64,000 nt of DNA from Methylotenera_A sp046594915 (GTDB lineage: Bacteria; Pseudomonadota; Gammaproteobacteria; Burkholderiales; Methylophilaceae). Both the position numbers and the translations under genes were made by a program. The notes under the pieces are model-generated. The model was not told where the DNA came from. It saw nothing but the letters and a program-made list of their open reading frames with translations, and ran no database searches. Where the stretch lies: contig JBKJRC010000005.1 in NCBI GenBank assembly GCA_046594915.1, positions 186,001 through 250,000 of the forward strand. Direction: 5' to 3'. Shown here in pieces: positions 25,552 through 34,441 of this stretch (positions are counted from its first letter, which is position 1; the number at the start of each line of letters is the position of its first letter).

Positions 25552-26979
25552 TTTGCTTACATTGGCCAAATCATCCCAATTGCCGTCAGGCTTTGGCGAA
25601 TACTGGCAAATATTTTTACCCATTGCTGCAAATTGCCCTTCATACCACAGCGGAATATAGGGCAATTCATTGTAAATACGTAAGGTTGCTTGTTGCCAAT
25701 TTTCATCTGCCAGCAGTTTATCTAAATCGGCATCGGCATATTTGCCACGATTAAAGCCATTTGGCGGAAAGCTTTTACTGCCAAACGCTTTAGCATAGAT
25801 TTCAGGCGTTTTGATGCCAACCCACGTTAAACCAAACAGTTGAAAATTACCTTGTTTCACATCCGCAAAAAAAGTACCCCAATCTAAACTCTTAATCTGC
25901 AAATCGATACCAGCCTGCGCCATTTGCGCTTGCAATATGGTGGCAAAACGCACGCGCTGCGCGTCGGTGCTGGTTTTATACACCAGCTTTAGGGGCAAAT
26001 TGACGCCCGCTTCCAGCAACAATTGCTTGGCTTTTTGTGGGTTGTAATCGTAAGAAATTAAAGGCGTATTGCCAAAATTAGTATAGTGTTCTGGCGGCAA
26101 TATTGCGGTGGCAAGGCGCGTATTTTGCACCATTACCTGATCAATAATCGCCTTGCGGTCTATTGCATAGGCAATCGCCTGCCGCACTTTGATATGTTGC
26201 AGCGCCGCGTGTTGCATATTTAAACCGAGATAAGAATAATTTGCACCTGCGCTGGTTTTAAGCACAATATTCGGCTGATTTTGCAGATGCTTGACCAGTT
26301 CTGGCGGCAAATCGCCTTGTATCAAATCCGTCTCGCCGCGCAACAATTTTAGCACGCGCACGGTGGGGTCTTTCACTTCGGTTAAAGTGATCATTTGATT
26401 ATCTTTGCAGCGTTGCAGCTTTAATTGATTGCGCCAGCTAATAAATTTAAGCGCGCCGTTACCGATTGGATGATGGGAAAAATCGTGATTTTTGACAACT
26501 AAATCCGCAGGCAAAATGCCGATAATGAGCTTTTCGGCAAAATGTTTATCTGGCTGACTTAATTGAAATAAAACCGTGTCTTGGTTAATAACCTGAATGC
26601 TTTTAATATTGGCGAATTCTGCCGTGTGCGGCGAATCTTTTAAATGCACAATAGAATCATAAGTGGCCTTCACATCTTGCGCGGTTAAGTCGGTTTGGTT
26701 GTGGAATCGCGCGCGATTGGGTTTGAGCGTAAAAAGGTATTGCTTGTCACTTATTGTTTGCCAATTAGCTAATACTGGCTTGGGTTTTGAAGCAGCATCA
26801 AAATCGACCAGCGGCTGATAAATCAACCGATTGACGCGTTCAGAAGCGGCATCGGTGGCATAACGTGGATCTAAATTAAGCGGCGCTTGCGCGATGGCAA
26901 AATTGATTTCGCTTTGTATATTTGGCTGGCTGCAGTTAGCCAGTAAAAACAAGGCAAATATGAGCGAAAAGCGTTGCAA
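25549..26979 (-). CDS. Family 5 extracellular solute-binding lipoprotein (peptide ABC transporter)
   Basis: The 476-residue protein starts with a lipoprotein signal (FALFLLANC, Cys16) and has the SBP_bac_5 pattern: INFAIAQAPLNLDPRYATDAASERVNRLIYQPLVDFD near the N-terminus and YSYLGLNMQHAALQHIKVRQAIAYAIDRKAI in the middle. It would capture oligopeptides or related compounds at the membrane. It begins 3 bases after rlmD. The DppBC-like permeases at 21.2-22.9 kb lack their own binding protein, so the two sets may form one transporter, though they are separated by plus-strand genes. Confidence 0.9.
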   Translation of the reverse strand: MQRFSLIFALFLLANCSQPNIQSEINFAIAQAPLNLDPRYATDAASERVNRLIYQPLVDFDAASKPKPVLANWQTISDKQYLFTLKPNRARFHNQTDLTAQDVKATYDSIVHLKDSPHTAEFANIKSIQVINQDTVLFQLSQPDKHFAEKLIIGILPADLVVKNHDFSHHPIGNGALKFISWRNQLKLQRCKDNQMITLTEVKDPTVRVLKLLRGETDLIQGDLPPELVKHLQNQPNIVLKTSAGANYSYLGLNMQHAALQHIKVRQAIAYAIDRKAIIDQVMVQNTRLATAILPPEHYTNFGNTPLISYDYNPQKAKQLLLEAGVNLPLKLVYKTSTDAQRVRFATILQAQMAQAGIDLQIKSLDWGTFFADVKQGNFQLFGLTWVGIKTPEIYAKAFGSKSFPPNGFNRGKYADADLDKLLADENWQQATLRIYNELPYIPLWYEGQFAAMGKNICQYSPKPDGNWDDLANVSK

Positions 26980-26982
26980 TAG

Positions 26983-28410
26983 TTAACCTTGGTAACCTTT
27001 GGCACGCTGAAATAATGCAATCGATTCCACATGGCTGGTATGCGGAAACATATTGATCACACCCGCCGCGCTTAAGCGGTAGCCTTTTTCGTTCACCAAA
27101 ATATCCGCATCTCGCGCCAGCGTGGCAGGATTACAAGATACATATACAATAGTTTGCGGCGCATTATTGGCATCAATGGCTTGCACCAGTTCATACGCGC
27201 CATCGCGCGGCGGGTCAATCAGCCATTTATCAAATTTTCCTAACGCGCTCAGACTGTCGGGCGTCATCTTAAATAAATCAGCCACGCCAAAACTCGCGTT
27301 TAAAATATGGTTAAGTTCTGCGCTTTCATTGGCTCTATCCACCAAATTAGTCAAGCCTTCTAAACCCAATACCAATGCGCCACTGCGCGCAATCGGCAAA
27401 GTAAAATTACCAATGCCGCAAAAGAAATCGGCAATTTTTTCACCTTTTTTAGGTGTTAACAATTGCATAGCGCGGCGAATCATTACTTGGTTGATTTGCG
27501 GGTTCACCTGTGTAAATTCATTTGGCTTGAATGGATATTTCAAATCGAATTCTGGCAGGCTATATTGCAGCTGAGCAATGGTGGATGTTGGCGTGTTAAT
27601 CGGCCAAAACGGCTTAATGGTGTCTGGGCCTTTGCTTTGCGTCCAAATTTGCACTTTGTAATCGTCCGCAAACGCTTTTAATAAGGCTTCGTCGTCAATA
27701 GTTAACACATCCATGATGCGCAAAATGAATACAATGACTTTATTTTCAAAGCCATTTTTTATATTGGCTTCAAGCCCATTTCTGTAGCCGGCCTCGCCAA
27801 CGGCTAATTCAATCTGCGGCAATTTATCGCGAATGCTCAACTGCACAATCATCTGCTGCAAGGGCGTAATTAGGCGCGACACTTCTGGCACCAACACTTC
27901 GCACGAATTCATGTCCGCCACATAGCGCGTGGCTTTTTCGTTAAAACCCACCAACACGCGCTGCTTTTTATCCACATATTTCACACTTAAGCGCGCCTTA
28001 TGCCGATATCCCCAAATCGGGCCATAAAAGGGCGGCAGCATATTTTCTGGTTTTACTTTGCCAATATACCGCAGATCATTTTCTAGCAAACGCTGTTTGG
28101 CGGCAACCTGCGCATTGGCATCCAAGTGCTGCAATTTACAGCCGCCGCACAAGCCAAAATGCGGACATTTTGGGGTAACGCGCTGATTGGATTGTTTTAA
28201 AATATCCACCACTTTGGCTACTTCGTAGCTGGGTTTGATGTATTGCGATTGATAGGTGACACGCTCATTTGGCAATGCACCATCAATAAAAATGGTTTTG
28301 CCTTCAACATGTGCAACACCGCGCCCTTCTTGGTCTAGTGACTCAATAGTGGCGGTTAAAATAGGGTTTAAACTGGGGTCAGAACGACTTTTATTGCGGC
28401 TTCTTCTCAT
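26983..28410 (-). CDS. rlmD: 23S rRNA (uracil-1939-C5)-methyltransferase RlmD
   Basis: RlmD makes m5U1939 in 23S rRNA. The 475-residue protein has an N-terminal TRAM domain (about 15-70), the iron-sulfur cysteine cluster CPHFGLCGGCKLQHL near residue 83, the SAM motif DFFCGIGNFTLPIARSG near 332, and the catalytic cysteine in VSCNPATLARD near 427 following DPPRDGAYELV. The TRAM domain and cluster distinguish it from TrmA. It is followed 3 bases later by the binding-protein gene. Confidence 0.94.
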   Translation of the reverse strand: MRRSRNKSRSDPSLNPILTATIESLDQEGRGVAHVEGKTIFIDGALPNERVTYQSQYIKPSYEVAKVVDILKQSNQRVTPKCPHFGLCGGCKLQHLDANAQVAAKQRLLENDLRYIGKVKPENMLPPFYGPIWGYRHKARLSVKYVDKKQRVLVGFNEKATRYVADMNSCEVLVPEVSRLITPLQQMIVQLSIRDKLPQIELAVGEAGYRNGLEANIKNGFENKVIVFILRIMDVLTIDDEALLKAFADDYKVQIWTQSKGPDTIKPFWPINTPTSTIAQLQYSLPEFDLKYPFKPNEFTQVNPQINQVMIRRAMQLLTPKKGEKIADFFCGIGNFTLPIARSGALVLGLEGLTNLVDRANESAELNHILNASFGVADLFKMTPDSLSALGKFDKWLIDPPRDGAYELVQAIDANNAPQTIVYVSCNPATLARDADILVNEKGYRLSAAGVINMFPHTSHVESIALFQRAKGYQG

Positions 28411-28583
28411 GGCGCCATTTTAACCGAAAGGCCAGCGTTAAAGTAATGTCTAAATTGCGCAATCAATTAACCATAAAGGCTGGCGCAAATAAAACTATGG
28501 GGAAGGTGATGCCGACGGATTAACTTAACAATTGGTTAATTTGAAAGCGATGAATTAAAAACTAAGTTTAGAAGCCAAAAAAC

Positions 28584-29369
28584 TCACTGCCAAGCCACTA
28601 AAAATTCCGCCCAATGTTGGGCTTTATGCTCTGTAGCGTAACTATTTAAGGTGTCGCGCACCAGCTTTATTTCTGCGTCATATTCTGTTTTGGTTAAATG
28701 CCCGCGCATGAGCTCAAAACGCAAATACACCAAATGCGTGTTGGCGACATCGGTTTCGCAATAATTGCGAATTTCTGCTATTTTGCCCGCCTTAAACGCA
28801 TCCCACACCTTGCTACCATCCATGCCCAGCTTGCCAGGAAAACCGCATAACTTAGCCAAATCATCCAGCGGCGCGTTGGCGCGCGCGTTGTACAAAGCCA
28901 GCAAATCCATTAAATCTAAATGCCGCGTGTGGTAACGGCTAATATAATTATTCCATTTAAAATCTTTGTCATCCTCGCCTAAATCCCAATAGCGTGGCGC
29001 GACAACGTTATTCATCATGGCGCGATAATGCAACACGGGCAAATCAAATCCGCTGCCATTCCAGGAGATAATTTGTGGCGTGTATTTTTCAATACCGTCA
29101 AAAAAACGCTGAATGATTTCAGCTTCGGATGAGTGGGCATCTCCCAGCGTCCAGACTTTAAAGTTGTTACCTTCGCGCAGTGCGCAAGAAATCGCGCACA
29201 CTTTATGCTGATGCAGCGGCAAAAATTCACTGCCGTTATGTTGACGACGTTGATGCAAGGCAATATTGGCCACATCTTCCTCTGTGACGTCGGCAGGCAA
29301 ATCCAATAAAGCACGTAAGCCAGCGGCATCCGGGATGGTTTCGATATCGAATACTAAGGTTGGCGTCAT
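28584..29369 (-). CDS. Predicted DEDDy 3'-5' exonuclease (PolB exo-like)
   Basis: The 261-residue protein has exonuclease motif I LVFDIETIPD (Asp8, Glu10), motif II SWNGSGFDLPVLHYRAM near 100 and motif III YCETDVANTHLVYLRF near 203, where the Tyr-x3-Asp makes it the DEDDy type. It resembles the stand-alone PolB-type exonuclease family, which has no polymerase domain. A DNA or RNA trimming role is expected; the substrate is not known. It lies 8 bases after the DUF4124 gene on the same strand. Confidence 0.88.
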   Translation of the reverse strand: MTPTLVFDIETIPDAAGLRALLDLPADVTEEDVANIALHQRRQHNGSEFLPLHQHKVCAISCALREGNNFKVWTLGDAHSSEAEIIQRFFDGIEKYTPQIISWNGSGFDLPVLHYRAMMNNVVAPRYWDLGEDDKDFKWNNYISRYHTRHLDLMDLLALYNARANAPLDDLAKLCGFPGKLGMDGSKVWDAFKAGKIAEIRNYCETDVANTHLVYLRFELMRGHLTKTEYDAEIKLVRDTLNSYATEHKAQHWAEFLVAWQ

Positions 29370-29377
29370 GTATAATT

Positions 29378-29833
29378 TTATCGATTGCTGTTTGTGTTGG
29401 TGTTACAAACAGGCTGCTGAATTGCTGCACACCTTTTTACGCCCTCTTCACTAATACCGCCGCGCACATTTCTATATTGCGCAAAGCAATTTTGACTTTC
29501 TTTGTATCGTTGCTTTTGCACTTCGCAACTTTCATCGGTTTTAAATTCTGAATTCGTCAAATCCCGAGTCGGAGGAACTTCTAATATAACAGGCTGCGCT
29601 TGTTCAGGCTTATCTGTCGCACTGCTTTCCTCTTTTTTAATTGTCGGTATCACTGGGGCAGAAATCACATTTTCCTTAATCTCCACCTTTTTTGCTTTAT
29701 GTTTATATTGAGCGGGAATTGAATCGCCATAATTGGTAATACCTTTTTCATCCACCCATTCATAAGTTTCTGCCTGACTGAGTACGGCATAAAACAAGCA
29801 AAAACTTAACACTAAAAACTGTTTAATATGCAT
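29378..29833 (-). CDS. DUF4124-domain exported protein
   Basis: The 151-residue protein has a signal peptide (cleavage after LSQA, near residue 21), the DUF4124 core ETYEWVDEKGITNYGDSIP just after it, a Pro/Glu-rich linker, and a C-terminal part with four cysteines (CEVQKQRYKESQNC, CAAIQQPVC) that could form two disulfides. Function unknown. It lies in the minus-strand group with ydbH-ynbE-ydbL and the exonuclease. Confidence 0.82.
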   Translation of the reverse strand: MHIKQFLVLSFCLFYAVLSQAETYEWVDEKGITNYGDSIPAQYKHKAKKVEIKENVISAPVIPTIKKEESSATDKPEQAQPVILEVPPTRDLTNSEFKTDESCEVQKQRYKESQNCFAQYRNVRGGISEEGVKRCAAIQQPVCNTNTNSNR

Positions 29834-29873
29834 TTTTTACCCATCATTTTCTGATTCAATTCGGTTTAAAAGA

Positions 29874-30293
29874 TTATTTCTTCGTCCATCCACCTGCGCT
29901 TTGATAATACCAGCCACTTTGCGCTTTATCCACCCAACGGACTGCAAACGTATTGCGAATTTCGCCAGCCCATTCTGGGTGACCATTGCCAGCGGCGATT
30001 TCTTTGTACAGCGCATTACGGTCACTGTTTTCTGCCGCAACCAAACTGTTAATACCGCCGCGATCTTTTAACGGCACGGCTGTTGCATCGCGCACTGCAA
30101 CCAGTCCATCGGCGGTTAAGCCAACTGCACCACTGCTATAATGCGGGCTTAATTGCGCATGGCGCGCTTGCATACTGTTTTTAATGGCCGAAATTGCAGG
30201 CGTGTTCACTTCTAAATCGGCCGCGGCGTTAACCCAGTTGCTGCTCAATAATGCTATAGCTAACAGGCTAAACGCGGTGATGAATTTTTTCAT
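29874..30293 (-). CDS. ydbL: YdbL-family periplasmic protein (DUF1318)
   Basis: The start at 30293 (MKKFITAFSLLAIALLSSNWVNAA) gives a clean signal peptide and has AAGGA upstream; the frame also opens 12 codons earlier without one. The mature part contains the DUF1318 pattern: SAIKNSMQARHAQLSPHYSSGAVGLTADGLVAVRD, GGINSLVAAENSDRNALYKEIAAGNG, then FAVRWVDKAQSGWYYQ. In E. coli ydbH, ynbE and ydbL form an operon; YdbL is thought to help the other two, which bridge the membranes for phospholipid transport. The same order is kept here. Confidence 0.88.
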   Translation of the reverse strand: MKKFITAFSLLAIALLSSNWVNAAADLEVNTPAISAIKNSMQARHAQLSPHYSSGAVGLTADGLVAVRDATAVPLKDRGGINSLVAAENSDRNALYKEIAAGNGHPEWAGEIRNTFAVRWVDKAQSGWYYQSAGGWTKK

Positions 30294-30333
30294 GGCATTT
30301 CCTTCAATATATTTTGTTAAATTGCGCAATGCG

Positions 30334-30555
30334 CTACTTCGCTGGCGTTTCTACCGGTTTTGTGCCAGCAGGTTTTGCGTTTGCAGGCTTAGTACTGCCT
30401 TTGGCAGGCTGTTCTTCACCCGGCTTTAATTGCCATACTTCGTCGATAATTTGATCGGCCGCTTTTTCTGCCGCAGCGGCTGGAAAGTAAATATTAATGG
30501 TGACGCAAGCGGGAATTAACGCCATTAATACCGCAATAATGCTTATTTTTTTCAT
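30334..30555 (-). CDS. ynbE: YnbE-like outer-membrane lipoprotein
   Basis: The 73-residue precursor has a lipoprotein signal ending at LIPAC (Cys17), followed directly by VTINIYFPAAAAEKAADQIIDEVW, the conserved YnbE segment. The C-terminal third is an extra Lys/Pro/Ala/Thr-rich tail (PAKGSTKPANAKPAGTKP) not needed for the fold. In E. coli YnbE augments the beta sheet of YdbH to complete the periplasmic lipid bridge. It lies between ydbH and ydbL. Confidence 0.85.
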   Translation of the reverse strand: MKKISIIAVLMALIPACVTINIYFPAAAAEKAADQIIDEVWQLKPGEEQPAKGSTKPANAKPAGTKPVETPAK

Positions 30556-30565
30556 TGTTTTAATC

Positions 30566-30615
30566 CTAAATTTAATGCTAAATTTAATGCTAAATTTTAA
30601 TGCTAAGTTTTAATG
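30566..30615 (-). repeat. Four 12-13 bp tandem repeats in the ynbE leader
   Basis: CTAAATTTAATG occurs twice, then CTAAATTTTAATG and CTAAGTTTTAATG, all in direct succession (plus-strand reading). Looser copies of AAGTTTTAAT continue to about 30665. The array occupies the space between ydbH and ynbE. Confidence 0.8.
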
Positions 30616-30727
30616 TAAAAAGTTTTAATAGCAACTTTTAATACTGATTAATACTAAGTTTTAATGTTTGGTTTCTTGTTCATTATGACCACTTTTATAT
30701 GGTTAACTATTTAACTTAATAGCCATT

Positions 30728-32569
30728 TTAGTTAACAATCACTTTGGTGTTGCTATCGGTAATGCGTTTAATTCTGCTCAACAAATCTTGCAAACTCACT
30801 TTTTGCGTGTAACCATTTACGTTTACCGCGGGGATGCCTTTACCTTTAACGATGACATACCCACTTGCCGTTGACTCCAGATTTATTGACTCCACACCGC
30901 CCATTTCACAAACATCTTGCCTTAATTTACAGCTTAACCCTATTTTATCGTAATTAAATTCTTTAAAAAATCGCAAAAAAGTGCGTTGCAAAGCTACCGC
31001 CGTGCCTTCGCCGCCCAAAGCGGTGATATTTTCTACCGCACGTTGCGATATTTTCTTCAAATGCTTGCCTTTGCTGGTTTGAATCGACGCATCCATTTGC
31101 ACTGGTTTCCAGTTTTCCAGCAGCATATTACTCACATCACCATCCAGTTTGCCTTCAATCGCGCCAAAACTAAACGTACGCGTTAAATCGCCCAAATCTA
31201 AATTACGCATTTTTAAATCCGCATGCAAACGCGGCACCACGCCAAGCGGGTCATCAATCTGCAAATTATCCATGCTAATCGAGCCGCTAAACGCGTTAAA
31301 CGTCATCGCGCCATCCATATTCAGTTGTCTGTTGGCATAAGTCACCAGCGGCACTTGGCCAGAAATTTGCCCAGTCATTACTGGCCAACCCAGCGCTTTG
31401 CTAAATTCACTCAAGGTAATAGGAATTAAATCCATGCGCAAATGCCAGGCCCAACCTTCTGCTAAACGCACGGCCGACACATCGGATAACTTCAACGCAC
31501 CATCTAAAATGGGCAGATTGAATTGCGGCGCAGTGAGCGAAAATCGATTGATTTCTGCGGTTAACTTGGTCTCGCGCAACGGTAATTTAAGTAAATGACC
31601 GCTTTTATATGCTAATTGCAAATTTTTAGGCGCATCGTAATCCCAAGGAATATGCGCATTAATATGATTAAGCGCGAATCTGCCGTTTTTATCTTCAATA
31701 TTGGCATCGCGCAAATCCAGCGAAAAACTGGTTGGCGCCAGATTTTTAATCTCAAATTGCCAATCGGCTTTGCCCGAAACGATCATATGACCAAAGGCAG
31801 ATTTTTGCGCCATCGGCTGTAAAAAAACGGCGTACAAGCCTTCAAAATCCACCTCCTTTGCGCTGACTTGCACATCTTCTACTATTTTAGTTTTGATATT
31901 AATGGTGGCGGTGGCTTGCATTTTACCCACTTCATTCACCAGCAAGCTGGCCTGTTGAATAGTGAGAATATCCTGTTTAAATGTACCGTTAATTTCAAAC
32001 GCGTTACCTGCTTTGCCAAAATAAAAAGGCTGCCAAAATAACTCTCCCGCCGTCCAGCTGATTAAACCATTCCAGGCCCAAATATCGTTTACGCTGTTTT
32101 TTTTTGCTGCCATTTTAATTTGACCAGTGAGTTTTTCGCCCGCATGCAAACCAGATTCATCACTAAAATTAGCACCGTTAAACGCAACATCCAGCGCAAA
32201 ATTTAGAGGGTAACCGACAAAATTAACCGAAAAAGGCGCGCTAATTTGCTTAGATAAAAACTGACCGTTTAAGCATTGCGCTTGACCGATTTGCTCGGTT
32301 AAAAATTGGCCGCATTTCAAATCAACCTTTGCAAAGTCTTTTTCGTTGACGGGTTTTAAATCGGCATTTAACAGCAAGGTTGGCTGAGCGCCTTTTAAAT
32401 CAACTTGAAAATTAGCATTTTTGAGCTGGCCAATAGGCGCATCAACCGCGCCTACTGTGATTTGGATGCTTGAAATGGCATGAGCGGGCAGACTAAAGAA
32501 AGTAAATAATAAAAATATGACAAACAACCGAAAAACGCAGATTTCTAAATGAGGCCAATATCGATTCAC
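30728..32569 (-). CDS. ydbH: YdbH-like AsmA-type intermembrane lipid transport protein
   Basis: The protein has an N-terminal hydrophobic anchor or signal (FRLFVIFLLFTFFSLPAHA) and a long beta-rich body with repeated amphipathic strands. Its C-terminal half carries the YdbH signature (GQISGQVPLVTYANRQLNMDG, then GDVSNMLLENWKPVQMDASI). YdbH, with TamB and YhdP, moves phospholipids to the outer membrane. At about 614 residues it is shorter than the E. coli protein. The start is uncertain: a GTG at 32569 puts the signal at the terminus; an ATG at 32665 is possible; the frame opens at 32743 inside cysM. ynbE and ydbL follow. Confidence 0.82.
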   Translation of the reverse strand: MNRYWPHLEICVFRLFVIFLLFTFFSLPAHAISSIQITVGAVDAPIGQLKNANFQVDLKGAQPTLLLNADLKPVNEKDFAKVDLKCGQFLTEQIGQAQCLNGQFLSKQISAPFSVNFVGYPLNFALDVAFNGANFSDESGLHAGEKLTGQIKMAAKKNSVNDIWAWNGLISWTAGELFWQPFYFGKAGNAFEINGTFKQDILTIQQASLLVNEVGKMQATATINIKTKIVEDVQVSAKEVDFEGLYAVFLQPMAQKSAFGHMIVSGKADWQFEIKNLAPTSFSLDLRDANIEDKNGRFALNHINAHIPWDYDAPKNLQLAYKSGHLLKLPLRETKLTAEINRFSLTAPQFNLPILDGALKLSDVSAVRLAEGWAWHLRMDLIPITLSEFSKALGWPVMTGQISGQVPLVTYANRQLNMDGAMTFNAFSGSISMDNLQIDDPLGVVPRLHADLKMRNLDLGDLTRTFSFGAIEGKLDGDVSNMLLENWKPVQMDASIQTSKGKHLKKISQRAVENITALGGEGTAVALQRTFLRFFKEFNYDKIGLSCKLRQDVCEMGGVESINLESTASGYVIVKGKGIPAVNVNGYTQKVSLQDLLSRIKRITDSNTKVIVN

Positions 32570-32681
32570 TATCCCGTAAAGCAAAAAATCGGACGCAGCA
32601 CATGTTGCACTTTTCAATTTAAAGTCATGTAAGGACGTATTTTTTGCTTTGCAACGCGGCGTCATGACGAAATATACGTTT

Positions 32682-33584
32682 TTAGGCGGGGAAAACGCCT
32701 GTGGAAAGATAACGATCACCTCTATCGCACACGATTGACACAATCACCGCGTTTTCTACTTCATTTGATAACTGCAATGCCGTATAAAGCCCGCCACCAC
32801 TGGATACTCCCGCAAAAATACCTTCTTGAGTTGCCAGTTTTCGCGTCATATTTTCGGCATTTTTTTGGCTGACATAGCGTAATTCATCGACGCGTTTTGC
32901 ATCAAAAATAGTTGGCATATATTCCTCTGGCCATTTGCGGATACCGGGAATTTGTGCGCCTTCTTCTGGTTGCACGCCAATGATCTGGATGTTTTCGTTT
33001 TGCTCTTTTAAGTAACGCGAAACGCCCATAATCGTACCGGTGGTGCCCATGCTGGAAACAAAATGCGTAACTTTTCCCGCTGTATCACGCCAAATTTCTG
33101 GGCCTGTGGTTTCATAATGCGCCAGCGGATTATCTGGATTACCAAATTGATCCAGCACAATGCCTTCGCCTTCCAACTGCATTTTCATCGCCACATCGCG
33201 CGCTAATTCCATACTACCATCTTTGGGTGTTAACACCAGTTCAGCGCCGTAGGCTTTCATACTTTGACGACGCTCAATGCTTTGATTTTCTGGCATCACC
33301 AACACCATTTTGTAGCCGCGCATGGCTGCAACCATCGCTAGCGCAATGCCTGTGTTGCCGCTGGTTGCCTCAATTAAGGTGTCACCTGGCTTAATATCGC
33401 CACGCGCTTCTGCGCGTGTAATCATGCTATAAGCAGGCCTGTCTTTTACCGAACCTGCCGGATTATTGCCTTCTAGTTTCAGCAAGATAGTGTTGCTGGG
33501 GTTTGGGTTCAAGCGCTGTAATTTAACAAGCGGTGTGTTACCGACGAAATTGTCCAAGGTGCTATTTAAGCGATTAATTTGCAT
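32682..33584 (-). CDS. cysM: Cysteine synthase B
   Basis: CysM makes cysteine from O-acetylserine and sulfide or thiosulfate using PLP. The PLP lysine lies in NNPAGSVKDRPAYSMI near residue 47, the substrate loop in EATSGNTGIALAM near 73, and the PLP-phosphate loop in SSMGTTGTIMGVSRYL near 178. The 300-residue length and the segment ALQLSNEVENAVIVSIVCDRGDRYLSTGVFP at the end favour the B form. It is downstream of dsbB and a small membrane gene. Confidence 0.95.
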   Translation of the reverse strand: MQINRLNSTLDNFVGNTPLVKLQRLNPNPSNTILLKLEGNNPAGSVKDRPAYSMITRAEARGDIKPGDTLIEATSGNTGIALAMVAAMRGYKMVLVMPENQSIERRQSMKAYGAELVLTPKDGSMELARDVAMKMQLEGEGIVLDQFGNPDNPLAHYETTGPEIWRDTAGKVTHFVSSMGTTGTIMGVSRYLKEQNENIQIIGVQPEEGAQIPGIRKWPEEYMPTIFDAKRVDELRYVSQKNAENMTRKLATQEGIFAGVSSGGGLYTALQLSNEVENAVIVSIVCDRGDRYLSTGVFPA

Positions 33585-33622
33585 ATTATTCAGTCTTTTT
33601 TATTTCGGTCCTCTTTAAATCA

Positions 33623-33856
33623 TTACTTCTTTAAATTAATGAAATACAGGGTGACAAAAGCGGTTAATAAAAAAATAACTGGCCCGGCAAATACGCCGTA
33701 ATAAATCATATAGGCGATGCCTGACTGCGTGCCTGCATGCGCGAAAGCATGCCAAAAAGTAAAGTTATTAAATATGCCGTATACAAACAGCGCGGCTAAG
33801 AATAAGGCGAATGCACTTAATCCATATTTTAGGCCAATTTTCCAGTGTTTTAACAT
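33623..33856 (-). CDS. Small two-helix membrane protein, unknown
   Basis: The 77-residue protein has two strongly hydrophobic segments (about 12-32 and 47-72) joined by an aromatic/His-rich loop (FNNFTFWHAFAHAGTQSG). No family is recognised. It starts 2 bases after the dsbB stop, so it is almost certainly cotranslated with it; a role near the disulfide system or simple co-transcription with cysM cannot be told apart. Confidence 0.6.
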   Translation of the reverse strand: MLKHWKIGLKYGLSAFALFLAALFVYGIFNNFTFWHAFAHAGTQSGIAYMIYYGVFAGPVIFLLTAFVTLYFINLKK

Positions 33857-33858
33857 GA

Positions 33859-34371
33859 TTAAGTTGCTTTTCTGGTTACTAAATAAATGGCATAAGCCGC
33901 AAAGCCTAAAAATGAGATTAATCCTAACTGCGGCAAGGTTAAACCCAAGAATGTCCAGTCAATCGCCGCGCAATCGCCTGTGCCGCGAAACAGCAATTTA
34001 AAGGCTTTTTGCAGCGGAAAATTATCAAACATATAATCAAAACCCACGCCACAATCGGCAACCATACTTTCGCGATTGGCTTGCAGATACCAATGCCGAA
34101 TCGCCACGCCTGCACCACCTAAGGCTGTTAATACTTGTAAAACCGCGAATATTTTTTTTAAAATATTGGCTGGCGGAATAAATGCGGCGATTAAAAACAG
34201 TACGCCCAACCCCATGAATAGCATGCGCTGTGTAATGCACAATGGGCACGGTTCTAATTGGTTAGTGGTTTGAATCACCAAAGCCAAAGCGACGATGCCA
34301 AAACATAAAGCGAATCCAATTAAATAGCCGTTTTTGCCTGTTAATAATGTGTTAATGAGTGTTTGATTCAT
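33859..34371 (-). CDS. dsbB: Disulfide bond formation protein B
   Basis: DsbB reoxidises DsbA and passes electrons to quinone. The 170-residue protein has four helices, the first periplasmic Cys pair in LEPCPLCITQRM (CxxC) and the second pair in the loop containing MVADCGVGFDYMF and FRGTGDCAAIDW. The conserved quinone-contact Arg follows the first pair. The final helix ends near the C-terminus (LISFLGFAAYAIYLVTRK). It is divergent from xseA. Confidence 0.95.
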   Translation of the reverse strand: MNQTLINTLLTGKNGYLIGFALCFGIVALALVIQTTNQLEPCPLCITQRMLFMGLGVLFLIAAFIPPANILKKIFAVLQVLTALGGAGVAIRHWYLQANRESMVADCGVGFDYMFDNFPLQKAFKLLFRGTGDCAAIDWTFLGLTLPQLGLISFLGFAAYAIYLVTRKAT

Positions 34372-34402
34372 GCGTGTGTTTTCCTGACCAATAGTTAACG
34401 CT

Positions 34403-34408
34403 TATAAT
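34403..34408 (+). promoter_or_regulatory. Candidate -10 element of xseA
   Basis: TATAAT in the context ACGCTTATAATTGC lies 34 bases before the xseA start. A -35 match is weak (TTCCTG at a 16-base spacing). Confidence 0.4.
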
Positions 34409-34441
34409 TGCTGAATAAATGATTGTAATTGATAAAGCCGC

